DNA of 64,000 nt from JACKII01 sp963807085 (GCA_963807085.1 CAWEBB010000032.1:620001-684000); one strand, 5' to 3'. Shown: positions 33,854 through 42,898, counted from the first letter of the stretch. Notes: a model not told the origin generated them from the letters alone. Program-made: numbers and translations.

Positions 33854-35200
33854 ATGCCTTTCGCCATGCCTTCCAGCGTTTTTCACCGCTCGTTCGCCGC
33901 CCCGCCGATCACCGCGGTGGCCGCAAAAGGCAGTTTCATTTTCGACAATGAGGGCAAGCGCTATCTGGACGCCTCGGGCGGTGCGGCGGTTTCCTGCCTC
34001 GGCCATTGCCATCCCAAGGTCGTAGAAGCGGTCGGCGAGCAATTGGGCCGGCTGGACTACGCGCACACCGGTTTCTTCACCAACACCGCGCAGGAGGCGC
34101 TGGCCGATGATATCATCGCCCATGCGCCGGAGAATATGGCGCGGGTGTTCGTGGTGAGCGGCGGCTCTGAGGCGATCGAGTTGGCTATCAAGATGGCGCG
34201 GCAGTATTGGTTGGAGAAGGGGCAGCCGTCGCGCAGCCGCTTCATCGCGCGGCGCCAGAGCTATCACGGCAACACGCTCGGCGCGCTCGCGGCCGGCGGC
34301 AACATGGCCCGGCGTGCCCCCTATGCGCCGCTGCTCTCCGATGCCTTCAGCCATATCGCGCCCTGTTACCCATACCGCGACCGGCGAGACGATGAGAGCG
34401 AGGAGCAATACGGCTTGCGCGTTGCCGACGAGTTGGAGACCGAAATCCAGCGGCTAGGGCCTGAAACCGTCGCGGCGTTCGTTGCGGAGCCGGTGGTCGG
34501 CGCGACCCTCGGCAGCCAGCCGGCCGTTCCCGGCTATTTCGCCCGCATCCGCGAAATCTGCGACCGGCACTGTGTCCTGCTCATCGCCGACGAAGTCATG
34601 AGCGGCATGGGCCGTTGCGGTACGCTCTACGCCATGGAGTATGAGGGCGTCGCGGCCGACATTATTGTCATGGCCAAGGGGCTCGGCGGCGGCTTTCAGC
34701 CCATCGGCTGTGTGCTGGCGAGCCAAGGCGTGGTGCAGGCGTTCGCGGAAGGCTCCGGGGCGTTCACCCACGGCCACACCTATATGGGCCATCCGGTGGC
34801 ATGCGCCGCCGGCCTCGCCGTGCAAAAAGTGCTGCGGGAGGAGGGGCTGCTGGAGCGCGTGCGCGAGCAGGGGCCGACGCTCGAGGCGATGCTGCAGGAG
34901 CGTTTCGGCAACCATCCGCATGTGGGCGATATCCGCGGCCGCGGCTATTTCTGGAGCCTGGAGTTCGTGGCCGACCGGGCCAGCAAGGCCGTTTTCGATC
35001 CCGCCCTGAAGATGAACGGCCGCCTGGGCAAGGAGGGGTTGGCCAGGGGCCTGATCTGCTATCCGATGGGTGGTACCATCGACGGCGTGCAGGGTGACCA
35101 TGTCAGCCTGGCGCCGCCCTACAATGCCAGCGACGAGGAACTGGCGCTGGCGGTCGACCTGTTGGGGGAGGCGGTGGATGCGGCGGTGGCTTCCTCTTAA
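33854..35200 (+). CDS. class III PLP-dependent aminotransferase
   Basis: A 448-residue omega-aminotransferase-type enzyme ('aspartate aminotransferase family'). PLP lysine is Lys275 (VMAKGLGGGFQPIG) and the cofactor-nitrogen Asp is Asp246 (LLIADEVMSGMGR). Phosphate-cup residues are in VSGGSEAIELAIKMAR. Typical amino donors are beta-alanine, taurine, putrescine or GABA; the specific one cannot be given. CAGGAGA precedes the ATG at 33854. It converges with the Tam-like methyltransferase gene. Confidence 0.93.
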   Translation: MPFAMPSSVFHRSFAAPPITAVAAKGSFIFDNEGKRYLDASGGAAVSCLGHCHPKVVEAVGEQLGRLDYAHTGFFTNTAQEALADDIIAHAPENMARVFVVSGGSEAIELAIKMARQYWLEKGQPSRSRFIARRQSYHGNTLGALAAGGNMARRAPYAPLLSDAFSHIAPCYPYRDRRDDESEEQYGLRVADELETEIQRLGPETVAAFVAEPVVGATLGSQPAVPGYFARIREICDRHCVLLIADEVMSGMGRCGTLYAMEYEGVAADIIVMAKGLGGGFQPIGCVLASQGVVQAFAEGSGAFTHGHTYMGHPVACAAGLAVQKVLREEGLLERVREQGPTLEAMLQERFGNHPHVGDIRGRGYFWSLEFVADRASKAVFDPALKMNGRLGKEGLARGLICYPMGGTIDGVQGDHVSLAPPYNASDEELALAVDLLGEAVDAAVASS

Positions 35201-35211
35201 GCCCCTGCGAC

Positions 35212-36027
35212 CTAAACCCCGGCCACGATGAACAGGCGCTGGAAGGGGAACAGGGTCTCGCCGCCGGCGCGTTTCGGATAGGCCTTGCGCAGCGCCGCGC
35301 CGTATTCCGCCAGGAACCTTTTGGCCTCCTCCGGCGAGAGCGCGGTTAGCACCGGCCGCAGTGCGGAGCCCTTCACCCATTCCAGCACCGGATCATCGCC
35401 TTGCAGCACCTGCTGATAGGTGACGTCCCATATGTCCTGAAAGGCAGTAACCGGCTTCAGCAGGTCATAATACCATTCAGGCTCCTCGACCCATTTGCGC
35501 GCGACGCCGTTGCGCAATTCCTGCGTGCCGTAATTGTCCAGGACCTCGCGCAACAGCCGGTGGCTGGTTTGGCCGAACGAAAGCGGCATCTGCACGGCCA
35601 GAACGCCGCCCCGCGCGAGCTGCGCCACCAGGTGCGGAAACACTTCGCGATGCCCGTCCACCCACTGCAACATCGCGTTGGAATAGAGCAGATCCGCCTT
35701 GGGTGAGGCAATCCAGGTGCGCACATCCGCCTCCTGCCATTTGACGCGGCTGGCGCCGGCGGCTTGCGCCTTCACCAGCATCTCCGCGGAGCTGTCCAGG
35801 CCGGTCACGCGAGCGTCTGGCCAGCGGTCCGCCATGATGCGTGCGATCTCGCCCGCGCCGCAGCCAAGATCGCACACTTCCGTAGGCATAGCCCCGCCCA
35901 TGGCCAGCATGGCGCGCTCGAACAGTTCCAGTGCGGGTCGCAGACGATGGTCGCCGAACTTGTGGTACTGCCCGGGGTCCCAGACTGCGTGGCCCCGAGG
36001 ACCGGATGAGCTGGGGCTGGTGTTCAT
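35212..36027 (-). CDS. tam: trans-aconitate 2-methyltransferase-like SAM methyltransferase
   Basis: A 271-residue class I methyltransferase. The N-terminal motif WDPGQYHKFGDHRLRPALELFER is the Tam signature, SAM motif I is VCDLGCGAGEIA, and SNAMLQWVDGH follows. Tam methylates trans-aconitate, an inhibitor of aconitase. Its ATG overlaps the stop of the histidine kinase gene (ATGA), so the two are translationally coupled, an unusual pairing. Function in the signalling context is unknown. Confidence 0.85.
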   Translation of the reverse strand: MNTSPSSSGPRGHAVWDPGQYHKFGDHRLRPALELFERAMLAMGGAMPTEVCDLGCGAGEIARIMADRWPDARVTGLDSSAEMLVKAQAAGASRVKWQEADVRTWIASPKADLLYSNAMLQWVDGHREVFPHLVAQLARGGVLAVQMPLSFGQTSHRLLREVLDNYGTQELRNGVARKWVEEPEWYYDLLKPVTAFQDIWDVTYQQVLQGDDPVLEWVKGSALRPVLTALSPEEAKRFLAEYGAALRKAYPKRAGGETLFPFQRLFIVAGV

Positions 36028-37448
36028 GCTGAAACTTTCCGGTTCTCACGGTTGGCCTGGCCCGACGGCAGTTCCACGACAAAACGGGTGCCGGTGCTGC
36101 CGGTGCGGTCCAGGAATAAGCGCCCACCATGGGCCACGGTCAACTCCCTTGCGATGCTGAGGCCAAGACCCGTGCCGCCGGTGCGGGCCGAACCCTTGAA
36201 GGGCTGGAACAGGTTTTCCCGAGCCCGCGCCGGCAGGCCGGGGCCGTTGTCCGTAACCCCGATGATCCAGCGGCCCTCACGCAACACCGCATCGAGCTTT
36301 ACCTCGGTCGCACCCGATTGGAAGGCATTACGGGCGATATTCTCAAAGACCCGCAGAAGCTGCGTTCGATCGCAGCGAACCATGGCCTCTGCCGGCACTT
36401 GGTTCCGCCAATGCCAGACCGTTTGTTGCTCGATCGCTTCACCGCCCTCCAGCACGGTATCGCCGGCTTCCTCCAGCAGATCGTGCAGTTGCTCGCTTGC
36501 CAGCTTCAGGCTCGGCCGGCGCGCCTGCGCGAACGCGACCACTTGCGAGCAGAGATTGACGGCGCGACCGATGGCCTGGACCAGGGCCGGGCTGGCCTCC
36601 CGCACGCGGGGATCGTCGCTTTTCGCCAATCGGTCCGAAATCAGTTGCGCCGAGGTCAGGATATTGCGGAGGTCGTGATTGATCTTGCTCACCGCCTCGC
36701 CCAAGGCGGCCAGATGCGCGCGCTGGGTCAGTGCCGCGCGAACGGTTGCTTGCATTTCTGCCAGGACGCGGGTCGCGACTCCGATCTCGTCTTTTCGTTC
36801 CGTATCGGCGACATCGGCGGTTTCGTCTTCGGGCCGTTCCTGAAAGCGCACCATGGACTCGGTCAGGCGACCGATCGGCCTGATAATCAGGAATTGCAGT
36901 GCCAGATAAATCAGGGCGGCGTTGATTGCTGAAATCAAGAGAGAAAGTTGCAGGATCCGTTCTGAGTATCTGAGCAAGGCGGCTCGCAAAGGTGCTTCGT
37001 CGGCGATGACTTCAACCAGAACGGAGGGATTCATGGGCGACGGCCCGACAATGCGCAGAGTACGGTTACCGGGCTCTGCAAGCGTGAGGAGGGCGTCCCA
37101 GCAAAGGCCGAGGAAGGTGCTATCGCGGAGATCGACGCTCACGTCCGGTTGTGGGGCATTGCCGGAGCCGAGCATGCGCGTCCAGAATGCGCCCAGCCGA
37201 AGTTCAACCGAATGCACCCGGGCATGCTTGAGCAGCGTCACCTCCAGCGGCTTGGAAATCGCGCCGGTTGGCGCCGCCTCCAATGCCATGGTGGCCAAAT
37301 GCCCGTCGGACAGCAGATTATTCAGATAATCGAGCCGAAACCTGCCCGCGGATGGCACGTAAATCAGCACCTCCGCCAGCATGATGAAGGCTACTGTCAG
37401 CAAGAGAAGCTTGCCGGAAAGGCCTGTCCATCGCCGGTTCTTCAACAT
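36024..37448 (-). CDS. membrane sensor histidine kinase
   Basis: A 474-residue sensor kinase. It has TM1 (KLLLLTVAFIMLAEVLIYV, 13-31), a periplasmic domain (~32-165) and TM2 (ILQLSLLISAINAALIYLALQFLI). A HAMP domain follows, then a HisKA-like helix with the phospho-acceptor His258 (SKINHDLRNILTSAQL), and the ATPase domain with N-box ENIARNAFQSGA, DNGPGLP, and GTGLGLSIARELTVAHGG. The His motif reads NHDLRN, as in the HPK variants with 'HDLRNPL/ILT'. No response regulator gene is next to it; instead a Tam-like methyltransferase gene overlaps its stop. A small membrane protein gene lies 79 bp upstream. Confidence 0.92.
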   Translation of the reverse strand: MLKNRRWTGLSGKLLLLTVAFIMLAEVLIYVPSAGRFRLDYLNNLLSDGHLATMALEAAPTGAISKPLEVTLLKHARVHSVELRLGAFWTRMLGSGNAPQPDVSVDLRDSTFLGLCWDALLTLAEPGNRTLRIVGPSPMNPSVLVEVIADEAPLRAALLRYSERILQLSLLISAINAALIYLALQFLIIRPIGRLTESMVRFQERPEDETADVADTERKDEIGVATRVLAEMQATVRAALTQRAHLAALGEAVSKINHDLRNILTSAQLISDRLAKSDDPRVREASPALVQAIGRAVNLCSQVVAFAQARRPSLKLASEQLHDLLEEAGDTVLEGGEAIEQQTVWHWRNQVPAEAMVRCDRTQLLRVFENIARNAFQSGATEVKLDAVLREGRWIIGVTDNGPGLPARARENLFQPFKGSARTGGTGLGLSIARELTVAHGGRLFLDRTGSTGTRFVVELPSGQANRENRKVSA

Positions 37449-37527
37449 GGGCAGACGATGCGCAAAAACCTGCGATCAGGCAAGCTTGAGTCTCATCGGC
37501 ATTCGCTGGTCGAAAGGGTGATCCGGC

Positions 37528-37761
37528 TCAGCGTTCCGCCGGCGTCTTGTCTTTCCTTCCGACCCATTTGCGGCGCAGATTGCGGTAGAGGATGAAACCG
37601 GCACCCGCCACCACGACCGAGATTGTTCCGGCGTAGTGGTCGAAAGAGAATATGTAGTGGAAGACTAGTGACAAAGAGAAGCCTTCGTCCGCCGGATGTT
37701 GGGGGTGCGCCGCAAGGGGCATGGGCGCGAGCACAAGCAGCAGAACGGCAACTCGAATCAT
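37528..37761 (-). CDS. small secreted/membrane protein, unknown
   Basis: A 77-residue product with a clear signal peptide (cut after PMPLAA), a short His-rich segment (HPQHPADEG), one transmembrane stretch (YAGTISVVVAGAGFILY) and a basic tail (RNLRRKWVGRKDK). GGAGAG precedes the ATG. I recognise no family. It is upstream of the histidine kinase on the same strand and could be its accessory protein; that is inference. Confidence 0.7.
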   Translation of the reverse strand: MIRVAVLLLVLAPMPLAAHPQHPADEGFSLSLVFHYIFSFDHYAGTISVVVAGAGFILYRNLRRKWVGRKDKTPAER

Positions 37762-37921
37762 GGCTTCTCTCCGTTGTAATTGTGGCGTCCCTTTTATCCT
37801 GCACGGGCGCGCGCGGCCAGAGCGCCGGCGGAACGAGGGCGGCGCAGCGAATGGTTGCGTTTCCGGCCATTGCGGCGATGATGGCCGCCTGCATTCCACC
37901 CATTTCTGGGAGACCCTTTTC

Positions 37922-38497
37922 ATGGACGCGCTGACCCTGTTGAAAGACCGCGCTTCGACCTTGCCACGCTTCATGGGTGAACCCGGCCCGAGCGACGCCG
38001 ATTTGGCCGAGATGTTCGAGGCGGCGACTCGCGTGCCGGACCATGGGAAGATGCAGCCCTGGCGCTTTGTGGTGTTACGCGGCGATGACCGCAAGAAGAT
38101 GGGAGAAGTCTTCGCCGAAGCGCTCAAATCACGCAAGCCCGACGCGGCGCAGGAAGCGATCGACGCGGAGTTGAACCGCGCCATGCGCGCGCCGGTGGTG
38201 ATTGCGGTGCTGGCGCGGACGAAACCGAGCCGCAAGGTTCCGCAGGTGGAGCAGGTCGTCTCTGCCGGACAGGCGGCCCTGGCGCTGCATCTGGCGGGGC
38301 AGGCCAAAGGGTTCGGCAGCGTCATGCTGACCGGCGATAACGCCTATGATCCCAAGGTGCGGGCGTTCTTTGGCTTGCAGGAGGACGATGCGATTGTCGC
38401 ATTCCTCTATATGGGCACACCCAAAGGTCCGGTGCCGGACAAGAGCCGCCCCGACCCAGGCGCATTCGTCGAAAACTTCGGCACCCACAACCGCTGA
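37922..38497 (+). CDS. nitroreductase family protein (YdjA-like)
   Basis: A 191-residue FMN-dependent oxidoreductase. The N-terminus (MDALTLLKDRASTLPRF), VPDHGKMQPWRFVVL and LAGQAKGFGSVMLTGDNAYDPKVRAFFGL match the small YdjA-type nitroreductases, which form homodimers. Physiological substrate unknown. Start at ATG 37922 matches the family N-terminus; the longer in-frame extension upstream is antisense to the small membrane protein gene. Confidence 0.92.
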   Translation: MDALTLLKDRASTLPRFMGEPGPSDADLAEMFEAATRVPDHGKMQPWRFVVLRGDDRKKMGEVFAEALKSRKPDAAQEAIDAELNRAMRAPVVIAVLARTKPSRKVPQVEQVVSAGQAALALHLAGQAKGFGSVMLTGDNAYDPKVRAFFGLQEDDAIVAFLYMGTPKGPVPDKSRPDPGAFVENFGTHNR

Positions 38498-38521
38498 CGG
38501 TCGACGGGACAAGGGGCCGGA

Positions 38522-38938
38522 ATGAACCAGCCGCAGCCGGAAGTGAAAATGCTCACCGGGCCGGCGCGCTGGGTGATGCTAGGCGTCGGCTGGTTTGCGG
38601 TCGGGCTGGGCGTGCTGGGCGCGTTTCTGCCGTTGCTGCCGACCACGCCCTTTCTGCTGGTGGCGGCGTGGGCGTTCGGCCGCTCCAGCCTGCGCTTGCG
38701 CCGGTGGCTTTACGAGAGCCGGCTGTTCGGCCCGTTGCTTCAGAACTGGCAGAGGCACGGCGCGATCCCGCTCTGGGCAAAGGGCCTGGCGGTCGGCGTG
38801 ATGGCGCTGACCTTCTTCGGACTACTGCAGCGGGAGGCGATACCGGCCTGGGCGTTGATAGTGGTCGGCTTCTCGCTTGCCGCCGTGTCCATTTGGATTT
38901 TGACCCGGCCGAGCGGACCCAGTGCAGCGCCGAATTAA
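38522..38938 (+). CDS. YbaN/DUF454-family membrane protein
   Basis: A 138-residue protein of the DUF454 (YbaN) family. WFAVGLGVLGAFLPLLPTTPFLLVAAWAFGRSS is the hallmark, with a further hydrophobic pair at the C-terminus (GLAVGVMALTFFGLL and AWALIVVGFSLAAVSIWIL). Role unknown. It starts 24 bp after the nitroreductase gene, likely cotranscribed. The moaE gene on the opposite strand reads through into it. Confidence 0.9.
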   Translation: MNQPQPEVKMLTGPARWVMLGVGWFAVGLGVLGAFLPLLPTTPFLLVAAWAFGRSSLRLRRWLYESRLFGPLLQNWQRHGAIPLWAKGLAVGVMALTFFGLLQREAIPAWALIVVGFSLAAVSIWILTRPSGPSAAPN

Positions 38939-39464
38939 GCGTCGGCGCTCCGGCTCGCGCAGGGTCGGCGGCAGCACCGCCGGCGCTCCAGCGGTCGGCG
39001 GCAGCACTGCCGGCGCTCCAGCGGTCGGCGGCAGCGTTGTCGCTTTCGCGCGCGTCCACCCAATTCTGCGTGCCGTCGGCCATTTCCTCGCACTTCCAGA
39101 ACGGGGCCTTGGTCTTGAGCCAGTCCATGAGGAAGGCGCAACCGTCGAATGCCGCCTGGCGGTGACTGGCGGCGGTGACGACCAGCACGATGGGCTCGCC
39201 GACGGTCATGCGGCCATAGCGGTGAATGACGAGCGCGTCTTCCAGATCCCAGCGCTCGCGCGCCTCCGCCTCAATCTGCTCCAGCATGCGCTCAGTCATG
39301 CCAGGATAGTGCTCCAGCGTCATGGCGACCACGCCCGATGCCTCGGAGAAGTCGCGCACATAGCCGATAAAGCTGGCGACGCCGCCAATTTGCGGCCTGC
39401 CCTTAACCAACGCTTCGATCTCCGCGCCCGTGTCGAACCGCTCTGCCTGAACCTTGACGGCCAT
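38553..39464 (-). CDS. moaE: molybdopterin synthase catalytic subunit with abnormal C-terminal extension
   Basis: Residues 1-140 are MoaE: GGVASFIGYVRDFS, EHYPGMTERMLEQI, HRYGRMTVGE, and the catalytic lysines in LMDWLKTKAPFWKCEE (Lys117, 119, 124). MoaE uses the MoaD thiocarboxylate to convert precursor Z into molybdopterin. Normal MoaE ends soon after WVDARESDNAAA-like residues. Here a 30-bp tandem repeat encodes two AAADRWSAG(S/G) units (144-163), and no stop occurs until residue 303, with ~385 bp antisense to the ybaN gene. Either the stop was lost by the duplication or an indel error hides it. The start lies 4 bp after the moaD stop. Confidence 0.85.
   Translation of the reverse strand: MAVKVQAERFDTGAEIEALVKGRPQIGGVASFIGYVRDFSEASGVVAMTLEHYPGMTERMLEQIEAEARERWDLEDALVIHRYGRMTVGEPIVLVVTAASHRQAAFDGCAFLMDWLKTKAPFWKCEEMADGTQNWVDARESDNAAADRWSAGSAAADRWSAGGAAADPARAGAPTLNSALHWVRSAGSKSKWTRRQARSRPLSTPRPVSPPAAVVRRRSAPSRRPPGPLPRAGSRRASASSEATGRTAGSRKATGASAGWSGRTPTPPPAERAWSAATAETRPARPARPQTSRRLASPSAPAR
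38971..39030. repeat. 30-bp tandem duplication in moaE
   Basis: 38971-39000 and 39001-39030 are two copies of a 30-bp unit with one mismatch (C/T); partial copies flank them at 38964-38970 and 39031-39036. It keeps the reading frame and adds a 10-residue repeat to MoaE. Confidence 0.92.
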
Positions 39465-39468
39465 CGCC

Positions 39469-39726
39469 TTATCCTCCCGTCACCGGGGGGAAAAACGCGA
39501 CTTCGGCGCCGGAACGGAGCGGCGTTGTCAGATCGACGAATTCCTGGTCAATGGCCGCGCGAATACAGGAGCGGTCGCTAAATGCCTCGGCATAGCCGCC
39601 GCCGCGCGTCGACAGCCACGTGATCAGGTCATCGATCGTCACGACGGATGCGGGCGGCTCGACCTGTTCCCTGCCCTGGCCAATCTTGGCGCGAATCCAG
39701 GCAAAATAAAGCACGGTCATGGCCAT
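39469..39726 (-). CDS. moaD: molybdopterin synthase sulfur-carrier subunit
   Basis: An 85-residue ubiquitin-fold protein ending in the required Gly-Gly (FFPPVTGG), whose terminal glycine carries the thiocarboxylate given to MoaE. The N-terminus MTVLYFAWIRAKIG is typical. ATG 39726 overlaps the pgsA stop by one base (TGATG); a second in-frame ATG at 39720 is possible. It is directly before moaE. Confidence 0.95.
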   Translation of the reverse strand: MAMTVLYFAWIRAKIGQGREQVEPPASVVTIDDLITWLSTRGGGYAEAFSDRSCIRAAIDQEFVDLTTPLRSGAEVAFFPPVTGG

Positions 39727-40280
39727 CAATCCGATTCCTTCAGCGCGGCGAAGCCGCGGCGCGAATAATCCCACGCGCTGACCAGGCTCAAGACCAATGC
39801 CGGCGCCAGCGCCAGTTCTGCGATCCAGCCGAGGCCAAGCGCTGCCCAAGCATCCGCAAAGACCAGGATCAGCCCCGCAAACTGGACCGCTGTTTTCCAT
39901 TTGGCGGCTCGGGAGGCCGCAAGCAAGCCCGATTGCGTTCCCAACCCTTCGCGCAGACCACCGATCCAAAATTCGCGCAACAACAGAAGCAAGGCGATCG
40001 CTGCGCCGACTGGGCCAAACAGACCATGCACCAGCGCCAACACCAGCAGCGCGGCCAGAATCATCTTGTCCGCAATCGGGTCGAGCACCTGACCCAGCCG
40101 CGAAGTCACGTTCCAGGCGCGGGCGAGTTTGCCGTCGAGAAAGTCGGTGAGGCCGGCGATTACCAGCACCAGCAATGCCACACCACCTGCGGCCTGCGGA
40201 CTGGCGGCCAGCACGGCCAGCGGCAGCAGTGAGGCTGCCACGCGCAGGGCGGTCAGCAGGTTTGGGATCCGGGCCTTCAT
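39726..40280 (-). CDS. pgsA: CDP-diacylglycerol-glycerol-3-phosphate 3-phosphatidyltransferase
   Basis: Integral inner-membrane enzyme forming phosphatidylglycerol phosphate. The CDP-alcohol phosphotransferase signature DGxxAR(x8)GxxxDxxxD is intact (DFLDGKLARAWNVTSRLGQV then LDPIADK). The 184 residues with about five hydrophobic segments match the family. Its ATG overlaps the amidase stop (ATGA, 4 bp) and its stop overlaps moaD, so it is embedded in an operon with molybdopterin synthase genes, as in several alphaproteobacteria. Confidence 0.95.
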   Translation of the reverse strand: MKARIPNLLTALRVAASLLPLAVLAASPQAAGGVALLVLVIAGLTDFLDGKLARAWNVTSRLGQVLDPIADKMILAALLVLALVHGLFGPVGAAIALLLLLREFWIGGLREGLGTQSGLLAASRAAKWKTAVQFAGLILVFADAWAALGLGWIAELALAPALVLSLVSAWDYSRRGFAALKESD

Positions 40281-41665
40281 GCAACCGCCGGGGGGACGCG
40301 GCCGCCGAAATCGGTCGCGTTCTCAAAGGCCCATGCGATGCGAAGCGCCATGGCTTCTTCCTCTTCCTGGCAAACCACCTGGAACGAGGTCGGCATCCCG
40401 TCTTTTCCAAAGCCGTTCGGCAAGGAACAGGCGCAGCCTTCGATCAGGTTCACGAAGCGGGTAAAGATCGCGGGTGTGTCGCTCTGATTGACGGCGGCAA
40501 CGGGAATGGCGGTCTGTGTCGTGGTCGGAGTGAGCAGCGCATCGCAGCCGGCAAGGGCGTCTGCAAACTGCCGCTTAATGACCTGTTGCTGGCGCAAGGC
40601 GGCAATGTAGTCCACGGCGCTGACATCCTTGCCGACCCAAATGCGCGGCCGCACGGCGGGATCGATGGGGAGGTCCATGTCATCGACCAGATGGCCGACA
40701 TGGTAGTAGCCGTCGCAGCCGATGATGCGGCCAAGATCGTTGCCGAGGCTCAACAGGGTACGGGGCAGTTTGCGCTGCTCGATCCGCGCGCCGAGCTTCT
40801 GGTACGTCGCCAGGGTAGCGTCATAGGCCGCCAGCATGTCCGCGTCGCAAATCTCGCGGTCTTCGTCGGGCATGGCGGCCAGCTTCAGCCCTTCGACACC
40901 GCGCTTCAGTGTCGGCATCGGGTCTTCATATTTCAGGCCCTGGGTGAGGGGATCCCTGGGGTCGGGGCCAGCCAACACCGTATAGAGCAGTGCCCCATCC
41001 TCCACGGTGCGGGTCATGGGGCCGGGGGTGTCCAGCGTGTGGCTAAGCGGCAGCACGCCGCGCGCGGGAATGCGGCCGACGCTGACCTTCAGCCCGACAT
41101 GCCCGCAAAAAGCGGCGGGCAGGCGGACGCTGCCGCCCGTGTCCGTGCCGATGGCGCAGGGGGCGAGGCCGGCCGCGACACTGACGCCCGAACCGGCCGA
41201 CGAGCCACCAGGCACCCGATGGGTTTCCGCATCCCAGGGATTCCAACTGGTTCCCATATGCTCGTTCGTGCCCCAGCCGCCCATGGCGAATTCGACCGTG
41301 TGGGTCTTGCCCAGCACAATCATGCCGGCGGCCATCACTCGTTCTGCCAGTACGGCCGTGGAGGGCGACACCCGTTCGCGCCAGACGGCAGAGCCGCCGG
41401 TGGTGACACGCCCCTTCATATCGATGATGTCTTTGAGGGCGATCGGAATGCCGTGCAGTGGCCCGATCCGATATCCCGCGGCGATGGCCTCGTCCGCAGC
41501 CTTTGCCGCCGCGCGCGCTTCGTCGGCATAGACCGCGATGAAGGCATGCAGCTTCTGGTCGAAGCGTTGAATGCGATCGAGGAATTCCTCGGCCAGTTCG
41601 GATGGCTTGACCGTTCCGGCGGCGATGGCGGCGGAAAGGTCTGAAACCGAGTCGAATGCGTGCAC
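40277..41665 (-). CDS. amidase signature enzyme
   Basis: A 462-residue amidase. The Ser-cisSer-Lys triad is visible as Lys78 (PIALKDIID), Ser155 (GGSSAGSG) and Ser179 (GTDTGGSVRLPA). Family members hydrolyse a range of amides (including in the GatA subfamily), but there are no gatB/gatC genes here, so a catabolic amidase is more likely. GTG start at 41665 with GGAGG 10 nt upstream. Lies 33 bp after the acyl-CoA dehydrogenase gene and overlaps pgsA by 4 bp. Confidence 0.93.
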   Translation of the reverse strand: MHAFDSVSDLSAAIAAGTVKPSELAEEFLDRIQRFDQKLHAFIAVYADEARAAAKAADEAIAAGYRIGPLHGIPIALKDIIDMKGRVTTGGSAVWRERVSPSTAVLAERVMAAGMIVLGKTHTVEFAMGGWGTNEHMGTSWNPWDAETHRVPGGSSAGSGVSVAAGLAPCAIGTDTGGSVRLPAAFCGHVGLKVSVGRIPARGVLPLSHTLDTPGPMTRTVEDGALLYTVLAGPDPRDPLTQGLKYEDPMPTLKRGVEGLKLAAMPDEDREICDADMLAAYDATLATYQKLGARIEQRKLPRTLLSLGNDLGRIIGCDGYYHVGHLVDDMDLPIDPAVRPRIWVGKDVSAVDYIAALRQQQVIKRQFADALAGCDALLTPTTTQTAIPVAAVNQSDTPAIFTRFVNLIEGCACSLPNGFGKDGMPTSFQVVCQEEEEAMALRIAWAFENATDFGGRVPPAVA

Positions 41666-41698
41666 GCGCGCCTCCCGGCGAATTCAAGGGTCGGAGGG

Positions 41699-42898
41699 CT
41701 ACTCCGCCGCCCGCGGCAGGTAGCCGTTGCGAGTTTGGGGCAGCTTCTTGCCCAGGATGCTGCTTGCCACCACATTGCGCAACACCTCAGCCGTGCCGCC
41801 GCCGATGGTGAACATGCGTACGTCGCGCGCCATGCGCTCGATAGGGTTGTTGCGGGAGTAGCCGCGCGCACCGAAGAATTGCAGCGCGTCGTTCACCACG
41901 CGGATCGCGTTTTCGCTGGTGAAGACCTTGGCCTGCGCCGCCAGCAGCATGTCTGGAAAGCCGCCCTCGCCGCTAACGGCGGCCTTGTAGATTAGCGCCT
42001 GCGCGGCGGAGAGTGTGATCGACATGTCGGCCAGCTTCCATTGCAGGCCCTGAAACTCGTTGATCGGGCGGCCGAATTGCTCGCGCTGCCCGGACCATTC
42101 CAGCGCCAGTTCGAAGGCACCTTCCGCGATGCCCAGCGCCACCGTGCCCGCACCGACCCGCTGGCTGTTGTAGGCGTTCATCAGATCGGCAAACCCTTTG
42201 CGCAGGCCGCGCGGCGGTATCACCAGCGCCGACGGCGGCAATTCCATATCCTCAAAGACGATTTCCGCCTCTGGAATGCCGCGCAAGCCCATGGTCGGCT
42301 CGCGCTTGACGATGTGCAGGCCTGGCGTTTCGTCGCGGACGGCCAGAAAACCACCGATGCCCTGTTCCTCGCCCTGCTCGTCATAGACCTTGGCGAAGAT
42401 CAGATGCAGGCGCGAAACGCCACCGCCGGTGATCCAGTGTTTGGTGCCGTTCACGACGTAGCGGTTGCCGTGCAGGTCGGCGCGCGTCGTCATCTCACCC
42501 GCCGACGAGCCCGCGCCCGGTTCGGTAATGCAGATGGCGGGCTTGTCGCCGGCGAGCACCATGTCCGCCGCAAATTTTTTCTGCTCCTCCGAGCCATAGG
42601 CCATGATGGCGGAGATCGCGCCCATGTTGGTTTCGACCGCGATCCGCCCCGTGACCGAGCAGGTTTTGCTCATCTCCTCGATCAGCAGCACCGCATCCAG
42701 CCAGCCCTTGCCCTTGCCGCCATAGGCGGTGGGAATTGTCATCCCGAGGAAGCCGGCGTCCTTCAGCCGCTCGACATTGTCCCAGGGGTATTCTTCCGTG
42801 CGGTCCACCTCGGCCGCCCGTTCCCGGACCGGCCCCTGTGCCAGCTCGCGAGCGGCGGCGCGCAGCTTTTCTTGTTCGGGTGAGATGGTAGCGAGCAT
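41699..42898 (-). CDS. acyl-CoA dehydrogenase
   Basis: A 399-residue FAD enzyme: CITEPGAGSSAGEMTT motif, RYVVNGTKHWITGGG, and ARDVRMFTIGGGTAEVLRNVV at the C-terminus. The start at ATG 42898 (MLATISPEQEKLRAAAREL) is the family-like one; longer in-frame starts reach into the promoter region. It is the probable first gene of an operon with the amidase, pgsA, moaD and moaE. Substrate unknown. Confidence 0.92.
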   Translation of the reverse strand: MLATISPEQEKLRAAARELAQGPVRERAAEVDRTEEYPWDNVERLKDAGFLGMTIPTAYGGKGKGWLDAVLLIEEMSKTCSVTGRIAVETNMGAISAIMAYGSEEQKKFAADMVLAGDKPAICITEPGAGSSAGEMTTRADLHGNRYVVNGTKHWITGGGVSRLHLIFAKVYDEQGEEQGIGGFLAVRDETPGLHIVKREPTMGLRGIPEAEIVFEDMELPPSALVIPPRGLRKGFADLMNAYNSQRVGAGTVALGIAEGAFELALEWSGQREQFGRPINEFQGLQWKLADMSITLSAAQALIYKAAVSGEGGFPDMLLAAQAKVFTSENAIRVVNDALQFFGARGYSRNNPIERMARDVRMFTIGGGTAEVLRNVVASSILGKKLPQTRNGYLPRAAE

